Shown piece by piece: positions 18,555-26,810 of a DNA stretch of 55,063 nt. Each line of letters begins with the position of its first letter. Position 1 is the stretch's first letter. The translations under genes and the position numbers were made by a program. This DNA is from UKL13-2 sp947085425 (GTDB taxonomy: Bacteria > Pseudomonadota > Gammaproteobacteria > Burkholderiales > Usitatibacteraceae), in NCBI GenBank assembly GCA_947085425.1, contig CAMTWK010000039.1, positions 1 through 55,063 of the forward strand, read 5' to 3'. The notes beneath the pieces were generated by a model. That model did not search any database and had not been told where the DNA came from. It was given only the letters and a program-made list of their open reading frames with translations.

Positions 18555-19715
18555 TTAATCCGCGCCGCGGCCACGATCCGCGTAAAACTGATCGCGAAAC
18601 GCGTCGAAACGATCACGTTCAATCGCTGCACGAATATCCCGCATCAATTCTTGATAATAAAAAAGATTGTGAATCGTGTTGAAGCGTGCGCCCATAATTT
18701 CGTTGGTGCGTTGCAAATGGTGCAAATAGGCGCGTGTTGCCGTCCGGCAGGTGTAACAACCGCAAGTTTCATCGAGCGGCCTGACATCCTCGCGGTGTTT
18801 TGCGTTGCGAATTTTAATATCGCCAAAACGCGTGAATAACCAGCCATTACGCGCGTTGCGGGTCGGCATGACACAATCGAACATATCCATGCCACGCGCC
18901 ACCGCCTCAACCAGGTCCTCTGGTGTGCCAATACCCATCACGTAACGCGGCTTGTTGGCCGGCAATTTGGGCGCGGTATGCTCAAGAATTCGCAGCATGT
19001 CTTCCTTGGGCTCACCAACCGACAATCCGCCAATGGCATAACCGTGAAAATCCATCGCGTCCAACGCCTCGCGCGATTCATCACGCAAGTCCTCATACAT
19101 GCCGCCTTGGACGATGCCAAACAACGCATTGGTATTTTCCAATCGGTCAAATTCCGACCGACAGCGTTTGGCCCAGCGCAACGACAAGCGCATCGATTGC
19201 GCCGCCTCGTCGTGGGTCGCCGGAAAATTTGTACACTCATCAAAAATCATGACAATGTCAGAGTTCAGTACTTTCTGAATCTGCATTGACACCTCGGGTG
19301 ACAAAAAACACTTGTCGCCATTGACCGGTGATTGAAAGGTAACGCCCGCCTCGGTGATCTTGCGCAGGTCGCCCAGACTCCACACTTGAAAGCCGCCGGA
19401 GTCCGTCAAAATGGGTTTGTCCCACGCCATGAACCGGTGCAAACCATGGTGCTTCGCAATCACGTCCGTGCCAGGCCGCAGCCATAGGTGAAAGGTATTG
19501 CCCAGCACAATTTGCGCGCCGATTTCGGTTAATTCCAACGGGCTCATGGCCTTGACGGTCCCGTAGGTTCCAACCGGCATAAAAACCGGTGTCTCGATTA
19601 CACCATGCGCCAAACTCAACCGACCGCGACGCGCGATTCCCTGCTTATTCTGGCTTTGCGCCAACACCTGAAATTCCAAAAGAGCACCCAATAAATGAAA
19701 AAGTTGCCGGAGCAT
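18555..19715 (-). CDS. tgt: tRNA-guanine transglycosylase
   Basis: Exchanges guanine-34 for preQ1 in tRNAs with GUN anticodons, a step in queuosine synthesis. The catalytic Asp region DSGGFQVWSLGDLRKI, the second Asp in FDCVMPTRNARNG and the zinc site CGCYTCRTATRAYLHH are all present. The start is uncertain: ATG 19715 (386 residues) or TTG 19679 (374 residues, the usual length); the open frame extends further but is unlikely coding. The C-terminus ends ADRGRGAD, where the TTAA of the adjacent mobile element provides TAA. No queA is visible upstream. GluQ at 49064 acts on the same modified nucleoside. Confidence 0.93.
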   Translation of the reverse strand: MLRQLFHLLGALLEFQVLAQSQNKQGIARRGRLSLAHGVIETPVFMPVGTYGTVKAMSPLELTEIGAQIVLGNTFHLWLRPGTDVIAKHHGLHRFMAWDKPILTDSGGFQVWSLGDLRKITEAGVTFQSPVNGDKCFLSPEVSMQIQKVLNSDIVMIFDECTNFPATHDEAAQSMRLSLRWAKRCRSEFDRLENTNALFGIVQGGMYEDLRDESREALDAMDFHGYAIGGLSVGEPKEDMLRILEHTAPKLPANKPRYVMGIGTPEDLVEAVARGMDMFDCVMPTRNARNGWLFTRFGDIKIRNAKHREDVRPLDETCGCYTCRTATRAYLHHLQRTNEIMGARFNTIHNLFYYQELMRDIRAAIERDRFDAFRDQFYADRGRGAD

Positions 19716-19952
19716 AACGACTATCGGTGTGATTTTCCACCCACCACGCGCTGTTTTCGAACTTTTACTGTGCCAATTGCGACCAATCCTGCAAATTAAC
19801 ATCTGAATCAAGACATTCGACAACTCGAATTTGAGATCGGCTGCGATAAACAATAGTATTATTGGCAGACTCAATATTCATCATTTAGTAAATAAGCGAA
19901 TCGCGTCGGCTCTGGATTGTTGGTTCCGAAATCGTGACAAGGAAACAACTGC

Positions 19953-21566
19953 ATGCTGCAAAAAAAATCGTCGAATGAATTGAAAATCGGCATGTTTGTT
20001 GCCGAATTAGATCGGCCATGGATGGACACACCATTCCTGCTGCAGGGCTTTATGCTGGAAGACGCCGAGCAGGTTGCGCAGGTACAAACGCATTGCCAGT
20101 GGGTGATGATCGATCCGATGCGCTCCGCCGGTCCGGAATTCGAACAACGCCCGGCAAAAAAAGTGGCCCCGCAAAAACGCGATTTGGGCAACGACCCGGT
20201 CGTCACCGTCCACCGCTCAGCGGCACCCAAGCCATCTACAGTTGAACAATTGCGGGCGACAACCGGCAATTTGGGTATCAACCCCAAACCTAAACAACCG
20301 GCCGGCAATGCCACCGCGTCGAATCAGACGCAGGCAAAAAAACCAGGCGAGTTTGCCATCCCGATCAGCCAACGGGTTGTTGATGAAAACCAAACAGACA
20401 TCCGGACGACCCCGACAGCAACGTCTCGTGATAATGCAGCACCCCGAAGTTCGGGTGGGTTGCTCGGTTTGTTCGGACAACTCAAGCAGGATGTCAAAAA
20501 TTTATTTTCATCGACGCAAAAAGATGATTTGGATTTTGACCAATACACCGCCCCGGCCAAAGTTGAAGCCGAGCGGCCATCATTTCTGCCGGAGGCGGTG
20601 CAGTTAACCATCTACGAGGATAAAAAACCGGTCGAATCCGAAATTGGCGCGGCCAAGGATGCCTTCGCCAACACCCATACACTGCTTCAAAACGTGGTGG
20701 CGGACATTCGCTCTGGAAACACCATGCAAGTCGACGTCGTAGAGCGTGTCATCGAGGATATGGTCGACAGTATGGTGCGTAATCCGGATGCCATGATGTG
20801 GGTGGCGCGCATGCGTGAACAAGATTCGTCAACTTACGACCACGGCCTGCGCGTGGCCATCAATCTGATCGCATTCGGCCGGCATTTGGGTTATCCCAAA
20901 GAGTATCTCGCCCAACTTGGCATCATCGGGCTATTACTCGATATTGGCAAAATTCGTATTTCGAAAGAGCTCCTCGAAAAACATGCCCGCCTGACTCCCG
21001 CAGAGTTCGCAGAAATCAAATTACACGTCAATCATAGTATCGACATTTTGAACCAGACCGCCCACGTCAGCGCCGATGTCATTGATGCGGTTGCGCAACA
21101 TCACGAACGCATGGATGGCTCAGGTTATCCATATGGATTATCCGGCGGCAATATTGGCATATTTGGAAAAATGGCGGCGATTGCCGACACCTACTCGGCC
21201 ATCACCACCAAACGGGCCTATGCCGAAGCGGCCTCGCCGCACGAAGCATTACAAATGTTGTCCAGTTGGGGTGGCACCCAGTTTCAATCGGAAATGATCG
21301 AACACTTTATTCAATCCATAGGCGTATTCCCGGTGGGCAGCCTGGTTGAGCTTTCCACCGGCGAGGTCGCCGTGGTAGTCACCCACAATAAACAAAAACG
21401 CCTGCGACCAAAGGTGCTGCTGGTGACCGAAGAGGACAAGAAACTGCTCAAGCATCCAAATTTAAAAGATTTAATTTACGATGTGTCCGACAATCCGATT
21501 TACATTCGCCGCGGCCTGGCCAGCAATGCATACGGCATCGATCCAAACGAGTACTATCTAAATTAG
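19953..21566 (+). CDS. HD-GYP domain protein (DUF3391 N-terminus)
   Basis: A 537-residue protein with an N-terminal DUF3391-type segment (residues 1-60), a long low-complexity linker (60-210) and an HD-GYP domain (about 240-470). HD-GYP enzymes hydrolyse c-di-GMP. Present are His297, His383-His384, GYP 391-393 and Asp412. The HD dyad reads Leu329-Asp330 (LLLDIGKIRI), so the His is replaced; relatives with this change exist and activity is uncertain. About 70 C-terminal residues contain a beta-rich DUF-like tail. An AAGGAA ribosome-binding site precedes the ATG. The EAL gene follows after 68 bp, likely an operon. Confidence 0.88.
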   Translation: MLQKKSSNELKIGMFVAELDRPWMDTPFLLQGFMLEDAEQVAQVQTHCQWVMIDPMRSAGPEFEQRPAKKVAPQKRDLGNDPVVTVHRSAAPKPSTVEQLRATTGNLGINPKPKQPAGNATASNQTQAKKPGEFAIPISQRVVDENQTDIRTTPTATSRDNAAPRSSGGLLGLFGQLKQDVKNLFSSTQKDDLDFDQYTAPAKVEAERPSFLPEAVQLTIYEDKKPVESEIGAAKDAFANTHTLLQNVVADIRSGNTMQVDVVERVIEDMVDSMVRNPDAMMWVARMREQDSSTYDHGLRVAINLIAFGRHLGYPKEYLAQLGIIGLLLDIGKIRISKELLEKHARLTPAEFAEIKLHVNHSIDILNQTAHVSADVIDAVAQHHERMDGSGYPYGLSGGNIGIFGKMAAIADTYSAITTKRAYAEAASPHEALQMLSSWGGTQFQSEMIEHFIQSIGVFPVGSLVELSTGEVAVVVTHNKQKRLRPKVLLVTEEDKKLLKHPNLKDLIYDVSDNPIYIRRGLASNAYGIDPNEYYLN

Positions 21567-21634
21567 CCTGCGTTGTCGTTTGCTCGTCCATGTTGCCTTT
21601 CCTCATCCGCTTTATTTCGCGTCAATAATTGTCA

Positions 21635-22966
21635 ATGCCATCCGATCAAAAATTACAAACCATTGCCTCGATCAAGGCGGCCGGCGTGGCCGGCAGCGAT
21701 GCTGCTGAGTCGCAGCAGATCACGCGCGAAGGACTGATTTCTTCGATCAACAATGCACTTGAGTTTGCGCGCATGTCGCAACGGATTGTTGGCTTGTTAA
21801 TGGTGCACCTGATCAGGCCGGACAAACTCGAGGCCATGGTCGGCGCAGCGTCGGGTGAATTGATGAAACACGCCTTGCTCAGACTTCAGGGCGCGTTGCG
21901 TGGTGCCGATCGATACACGGCGGTGTCGGACGAAAAAATTATTATTCTATTGCCCAATCTGAAGAGCGCATCCCAGGCAAACCTCGCAGCCGATAAGGTC
22001 CAGCGCCTTTTGGAAGAGGAATTTTCGATCGGCCAGTCGTTGGTTCACGTTCGACCGGTCGTTGGTATCGTTTTGTTCCCGGATCACGGCGAAATTGCCG
22101 AAGAGTTGGTGGTACACGCCGACATCGCCGCCGGCGTCGCGGTTTCCCAAGATGTCGCACAACATTCTTTCCAGCATGAAGATCGCAGCGACTCCGATGT
22201 GTATTTGGGGCTTGAGGCCCCGTTGCGCGAGGCCATTCGCACCAATCGTATTCAGTTGCATTATCAGCCGCAGGTTCAGCTGAAGTCGGGCAAATGTGTG
22301 TCGGTTGAGGCATTGGTACGTTGGGACGCGCCGGATTACGGGCCGGTTGCGGCATCGACCATTATTCGTATCGCCGAAATCAGCGGCACCATCGGCACCC
22401 TGACCGATTGGGTTATCAATACCGCCTTTCGCCAGCAGACCGAGTGGAAAAAGTTGGGTATCGACGTCAATATCAGTGTCAATTTATCGACCATCAATTT
22501 GGCTAACTCAGAATTGCCCGAGAAGATTCAGCAAGCTATCGGCACGTGGGGGGTGGATCCCCAGCGTATTACCTTTGAAATAACCGAAAGCGCCACCATC
22601 GGTGATACGCAACGTTCGATTGCTGTTTTAAACAGATTAAAGGCGCTCGGCCTGAAAGTTGCACTCGACGATTTTGGCACCGGTTACTCATCACTCTCAT
22701 ACGTCAAAAATTTTCCGCTGGATGAACTGAAAATTGACAAACTTTTTGTACAAAATATTTGTGATTCAGCAGCCGATCAAAAAATTGTCCGCTCGATTGT
22801 TGCCCTTGCACACAGCTTTAATTTGCAAGTGGTCGCCGAAGGCGTTGAAGATGATGCCCGCCTTCGCGAGCTAAAGAAGTTGGGATGCGACCTGGTGCAA
22901 GGGTATGTCTTTAGTCCGGCTCTGCCGGCATCACACTTTGCCAACTGGATGCGAGCGCGACCCTGA
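21635..22966 (+). CDS. EAL-domain protein with degenerate GGDEF domain
   Basis: A 443-residue protein. Residues 35-175 are a GGDEF-like fold in which the signature motif is AVSDE (96-100), so no cyclase activity is expected; it may be a regulatory domain. Residues 190-440 form an EAL phosphodiesterase domain with the key residues intact: EAL 225-227, the Asn in NVSVNLS-type strand (NISVNLS), EITES, DDFGTGYSSL, the Lys of LKIDK, and EGVED. It should hydrolyse c-di-GMP to pGpG. The start is the ATG at 21635 with no clear ribosome-binding site; an in-frame TTG lies two codons upstream. Confidence 0.9.
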   Translation: MPSDQKLQTIASIKAAGVAGSDAAESQQITREGLISSINNALEFARMSQRIVGLLMVHLIRPDKLEAMVGAASGELMKHALLRLQGALRGADRYTAVSDEKIIILLPNLKSASQANLAADKVQRLLEEEFSIGQSLVHVRPVVGIVLFPDHGEIAEELVVHADIAAGVAVSQDVAQHSFQHEDRSDSDVYLGLEAPLREAIRTNRIQLHYQPQVQLKSGKCVSVEALVRWDAPDYGPVAASTIIRIAEISGTIGTLTDWVINTAFRQQTEWKKLGIDVNISVNLSTINLANSELPEKIQQAIGTWGVDPQRITFEITESATIGDTQRSIAVLNRLKALGLKVALDDFGTGYSSLSYVKNFPLDELKIDKLFVQNICDSAADQKIVRSIVALAHSFNLQVVAEGVEDDARLRELKKLGCDLVQGYVFSPALPASHFANWMRARP

Positions 22967-22993
22967 ACTCCAACTGCAACGGCTTGGCGCCAT

Positions 22994-23024
22994 GGCAACC
23001 AGGCAACCAGGCAACCAGGCAACA
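22994..23024. repeat. Short tandem repeat, 8-bp unit GGCAACCA
   Basis: Three perfect copies of GGCAACCA followed by a partial fourth (GGCAACA), 28 bp after the stop of the EAL gene. It is intergenic and not a promoter spacer that I can identify, though it lies 140 bp upstream of the TetR gene. Confidence 0.85.
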
Positions 23025-23034
23025 ATTATTTTGT

Positions 23035-23100
23035 AAACTCGTTTAAATAAGCGAGATTTCCGGCATTATTGTCTGCAAACGCCCGTATATAATAGAGTTT
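23035..23100. repeat. 66-bp quasi-palindromic repeat, copy 3 (EAL/TetR gap)
   Basis: Ends AAACTC and GAGTTT pair perfectly. The inner block TTTCCGGC / TGTCTGCAAAC is shared with the copy at 51531. The right flank includes TATATAATAG, which by itself resembles a -10 box upstream of the TetR gene. Confidence 0.85.
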
Positions 23101-23134
23101 CTTTTTCAAATTACTTTGATATACCTCTTGCATT

Positions 23135-23154
23135 AATAGTACGGTCGTACTATT
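23135..23154. promoter_or_regulatory. Palindromic operator of the TetR regulator
   Basis: A perfect inverted repeat of 9-bp arms (AATAGTACG, GT, CGTACTATT) ends 9 bp before the TetR start codon. Position and symmetry are those of a TetR self-repression operator; it would also control the downstream hydrolase if the two genes are co-transcribed. Confidence 0.75.
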
Positions 23155-23163
23155 ATTTGCCGA

Positions 23164-23778
23164 ATGAACACGTCAGCAGCCAAATTATCGAAGGGTGAAG
23201 AAACCCGCGCAGCCATTCTTGACGCCGCGGTAAACATTGCCGCCGTGGATGGATTTGATGCACTCACCTTCGGCACCCTTGCCGAAAAAGCACGCCTGTC
23301 CAAAAGTGGCCTGTTCGCCCACTTTGGCTCCAAAACCGACTTGCAAATTGCCACGCTCGACGAAGCCGTGCGGCGTTATCAGGAATATTCGTTTTTGCCC
23401 GCCTTGAAAGTGCCCCGCGGCCTGAAACGCTTGATTACGTTGTTTGAAAATTGGCTACAATGGGTTGAGCGCAGCAATCTTAAAGCCTGCCCAATCATGT
23501 CCGCACTCGGTGAGTTTGATGACCGCCCCGGTCCGATGCGCGACGCGCTACACCAACATATGCAGCGCATGAATGATGAAATCAAACGCAGCGTGCAAAT
23601 GACCATCGACACCGGCGAATTTGCCGCCGAAACGGATAGTGAACAATTTGCCTTTGAGTTATTTGGCATCATCGCCACCAGTTGCCGGGCGCGGAATTTA
23701 TTTCACGACAAACTTGCCAATCAGCGCGCTCGAACGGCATTTGACCGCCTGATCAAAGCCTGCCAACAACACAACTAA
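23164..23778 (+). CDS. TetR/AcrR family transcriptional regulator
   Basis: A 204-residue one-component repressor. The helix-turn-helix spans about residues 20-58 (TRAAILDAAVNIA...LAEKARLSKSGLFAHFGSK), and the C-terminal ligand domain is variable, so the inducer is unknown. The start codon lies immediately after the palindromic operator and no Shine-Dalgarno is visible, consistent with tight autoregulation. The hydrolase gene starts 24 bp downstream with a good GGAG site, so both are likely one operon under this regulator. Confidence 0.88.
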   Translation: MNTSAAKLSKGEETRAAILDAAVNIAAVDGFDALTFGTLAEKARLSKSGLFAHFGSKTDLQIATLDEAVRRYQEYSFLPALKVPRGLKRLITLFENWLQWVERSNLKACPIMSALGEFDDRPGPMRDALHQHMQRMNDEIKRSVQMTIDTGEFAAETDSEQFAFELFGIIATSCRARNLFHDKLANQRARTAFDRLIKACQQHN

Positions 23779-23802
23779 CATCACCTTCCTGGAGAACTTG
23801 CC

Positions 23803-24810
23803 ATGAGCTCACTTTTTCCGCTTTCCCGTTCGCTAAAAAATAGCACGCTCGTGCTGTTAAATGTATTGCTACACGTGCCGTTGCGCTGGCAATCACTCGG
23901 CCAATTCGCAACGCGAACCGGCATGCAATTGGTGTCGCACTTGGCACCGAGGCTGGCGCTGCGTCAGGCACAAAACATATTTATCACCCCGCCCCGCTTT
24001 GCCCACACGCGGCAAGAGAATCAGCTGCTGGCACAAGCACGTGCAATCGACGTGCCAACGCCGTACGGGCGGATTGCCGCATGGGCGGTTGGGAATGCTT
24101 CGCTGCCCGTGGTCATTTTGTGTCACGGCTGGGGCGGGCGCGGCGCGCAACTGCGCAGTTTTGTGGCCCCGCTTAATCGGGCTGGTTTTCAAGTGGTGTT
24201 GTTTGACCATATCGGCCATGGTCACAGTGAAGGGCAACAAGCGACCTTGGTCGACTTTTGGCGGGGACTTGAGTGCGTGTGGGATGCGCTGGTTGATCGG
24301 GGCGTAACGGTTCATGGCATGGTGTCACACTCGTTGGGTGGTGCCGCCGTTGGCAGCGCCTTGCGGCGTAGCTTGAACCGCCGGCATATTGAAGCGCCTT
24401 CGCCGCGGGTGGTGTTGATCGCACCACCGGCATCGTTGATTCGCTACTCCCACTTATTCGCCCGATACATGGGAATTTCCGAGCGTGTGCGGCGCGCGAT
24501 GCAGTGGCGGTTTGAACAACGATATGGTGTCGCCTGGGAAGAATTCGAATTGCCACATTCGGTCGCCACCATCAACGCACCCGCGCTATTTATACACGAC
24601 AGCGATGATCGGGAAACCGGACTGTCCGGCAGCATTGCCATGGCATCGGCCTGGCCTGACGCACGCCTTCGCACCACCAGGGGTCTGGGCCACCGGCGCA
24701 TCTTGCGCGATCAGAGCGTGATTCAAAACACGGTCGATTTCCTGACCGATCAGGTTGAATTTCAGCGCCCTGCCAATCTTTGCAACGACCGGCCCACGCC
24801 GCTGTATTAA
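23803..24810 (+). CDS. Alpha/beta hydrolase
   Basis: A 335-residue alpha/beta hydrolase. The oxyanion region HGWGG is followed by the nucleophile elbow SHSLGG, an acid in HDSDDRE and the catalytic His in GLGHRRI, giving a complete Ser-Asp-His triad. A hydrophobic start (residues 1-30) may associate with the membrane. The substrate (an ester or lipid) is an inference. The stop codon TAA overlaps the TTAA target of the 240-bp element that follows, so the original C-terminus may have been longer. Probably controlled by the TetR gene upstream. Confidence 0.85.
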   Translation: MSSLFPLSRSLKNSTLVLLNVLLHVPLRWQSLGQFATRTGMQLVSHLAPRLALRQAQNIFITPPRFAHTRQENQLLAQARAIDVPTPYGRIAAWAVGNASLPVVILCHGWGGRGAQLRSFVAPLNRAGFQVVLFDHIGHGHSEGQQATLVDFWRGLECVWDALVDRGVTVHGMVSHSLGGAAVGSALRRSLNRRHIEAPSPRVVLIAPPASLIRYSHLFARYMGISERVRRAMQWRFEQRYGVAWEEFELPHSVATINAPALFIHDSDDRETGLSGSIAMASAWPDARLRTTRGLGHRRILRDQSVIQNTVDFLTDQVEFQRPANLCNDRPTPLY

Positions 24811-25050
24811 CCTGCATATTTCACGGGTCGGCCCGCCTTATATACGCTTTTCATTCTTGGCGACCTATAAATTCTGCGAATCTAAACTGTACTTCGTAAG
24901 GTTGATGGCCTGTGCACTCGATAGCGAGCCTCTGAACATGCGCTTTTCCGCTCTCTTCCCTCGTAATATCTCGATATTACTCGGTCAGTCGAGCAAAAAA
25001 TCACTCGCTTATCCACACACTATCGAGTGCGTCCCCGTGAAATATGCAGG
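24811..25050. mobile_element. 240-bp TTAA-type MITE-like element (complete, best copy)
   Basis: Flanked by perfect TTAA on both sides (24807-24810, 25051-25054). The terminal inverted repeats CCTGCATATTTCACGGG and CCCGTGAAATATGCAGG match over at least 15 bp. Inside are a second perfect inverted repeat, GCACTCGATAG (24914-24924) with CTATCGAGTGC (25020-25030), and a hairpin GTAATATC-TC-GATATTAC (24963-24980). No protein of its own is convincing: an ORF of 99 codons crosses it but has no family resemblance. The gap to the next gene (25051-25146) shows nothing else. Confidence 0.92.
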
Positions 25051-25146
25051 TTAATCCGCCAGACGGCGGCAATACCGGCGCGGTTTTGCGAATTTTTATT
25101 GGTATGACACAATGCGACTATTGTTTATTTTCGAAAGAAAGTCGCC

Positions 25147-26763
25147 ATGCGCCAAACCATGCAGGAACAAGCACCACTCATTTCCACTCTCATCGAATAC
25201 GCAGCGGCAAATCATAGCGATTCCGAAATTGTCTCGCGCACCATTGAAGGTGGCTTGCATCGGTACACCTATCGTGATGCCAACCGTCGTGCAAAGCGAC
25301 TGGCCAATGCCCTTAAACATTTGCGCACCAAGAACGGCGACTGTATTGGCACCATCGCCTGGAACGGTTACCGCCACTTCGAACTCTATTACGCGGTATC
25401 CGGCATGGGTGCCATTATCCACACCATCAATCCACGTCTTTTTCCGGAACAAATTGTCTGGATTATTAATCACGCCAAAGACCGCATCTTGTTTTTTGAT
25501 ATTACCTTTGCACCCTTGATCGAAAAATTGGTGCCGTTGCTGCCACACGTTGAAATCTATGTGGCCATGACCGACCGCGCCCATTTACCTGTCGCCAATA
25601 TTCCAAATTTGCTTTGTTATGAAGACCTGCTGGACAACGAAGCCGACGATTATGTTTGGCCGCAATTCGCCGACACCACGCCTTCAAGCCTTTGTTATAC
25701 CTCCGGCACCACCGGCAATCCAAAAGGTGTTTTGTACACACATCGTTCAACCGTTTACCACTGTTATGCGGCAATTTCCCCCGACGCATTAAACATCACC
25801 GGGTTCTCCACGGTCATGCCGGTGGTGCCGATGTTTCATGTCAATGCCTGGGCGGTTCCGTATATGGCCGCTGCGACCGGCGCGAAGCTCGTCTTCCCCG
25901 GTGCGGCGCTGGATGGCGCCAGTGTTTACGATTTAATGGAACGGGAAAAAGTGACTGTCAGCCTGGGTGTGCCCACGATTTGGATGGGATTACTCGCCCA
26001 TGTGGAAACCCACGGTGTCAAATTTTCAACACTCAAGGAAACCGCCGTGGGCGGGGCAGCCTGTCCTCCCATCATCATCGATAAATTTGCCCGCATCTAT
26101 GGGGTCAATGTGGTGCACGCCTGGGGAATGACCGAAATGTCACCCTTGGGAACCGTCTGCCGACTCAAGGCCAAACACACCATACTGAGTTACGACGAAC
26201 AATTTGCCATCCGCGTAAAACAAGGTCGCGCCGTGTTTGGCGTTGAAATGAAAATCGTCAATGACGCCGGCAAAACCTTGCCCAATGATGGCAAGGCGTT
26301 TGGTGACTTGATGGTGCGCGGCCCGTGGGTGATAGAACGTTATCACGGCGAAGAGAAGTCGGCGCTGATAGATGGTTGGTTTCCAACTGGCGATGTCGCC
26401 ACCATTGATACCGACGGGTATATGCAAATCACCGACCGCTCCAAAGACGTCATCAAGTCCGGCGGCGAATGGATCAGCTCGATCGAATTGGAAAACATCG
26501 CCATGGCGCACCCCGCCATTGCCGAGGCGGCCGTCATTGGTCTCGCCCACCCGAAATGGGACGAACGGCCATTGTTACTGGCGGTACTTAAACCCGGTGC
26601 GACGCTCGGCAAAGAAGAACTACTGGCGTTTTACGAAGGCAAGATTGCCAAGTGGATGACCCCCGATGATGTGGTGTTTGTCGAGTCGCTGCCACACACC
26701 GCCACCGGCAAATTGCTGAAGACAAAATTACGCGCCGATTTTAAGGACTTCAAATTTACTTGA
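25147..26763 (+). CDS. AlkK-like medium-chain acyl-CoA synthetase
   Basis: A 538-residue AMP-binding ligase that activates a fatty acid to acyl-CoA through an acyl-adenylate. The P-loop CYTSGTTGNPKGVLYTHRS, the AWGMTEMSPLGT motif, the GWFPTGDVATID hinge and the C-terminal Lys of TGKLLK are all present. The sequence closely follows the AlkK/medium-chain class (for example YYAVSGMGAIIHTINPRLFPEQ). Likely cytoplasmic and part of fatty-acid breakdown. It has a poor ribosome-binding site (GAAAG). The 240-bp element lies just upstream. Confidence 0.9.
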   Translation: MRQTMQEQAPLISTLIEYAAANHSDSEIVSRTIEGGLHRYTYRDANRRAKRLANALKHLRTKNGDCIGTIAWNGYRHFELYYAVSGMGAIIHTINPRLFPEQIVWIINHAKDRILFFDITFAPLIEKLVPLLPHVEIYVAMTDRAHLPVANIPNLLCYEDLLDNEADDYVWPQFADTTPSSLCYTSGTTGNPKGVLYTHRSTVYHCYAAISPDALNITGFSTVMPVVPMFHVNAWAVPYMAAATGAKLVFPGAALDGASVYDLMEREKVTVSLGVPTIWMGLLAHVETHGVKFSTLKETAVGGAACPPIIIDKFARIYGVNVVHAWGMTEMSPLGTVCRLKAKHTILSYDEQFAIRVKQGRAVFGVEMKIVNDAGKTLPNDGKAFGDLMVRGPWVIERYHGEEKSALIDGWFPTGDVATIDTDGYMQITDRSKDVIKSGGEWISSIELENIAMAHPAIAEAAVIGLAHPKWDERPLLLAVLKPGATLGKEELLAFYEGKIAKWMTPDDVVFVESLPHTATGKLLKTKLRADFKDFKFT

Positions 26764-26810
26764 ACACTTTTTAGTAACAATCGATTTTTCCGGCCAGCCT
26801 TTTTTATAGC

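Noticed and set aside
24755..25054. A 99-codon ORF across the 240-bp element
   Set aside because: It is not conserved in the other copies and has no recognisable domain; the element looks non-coding.
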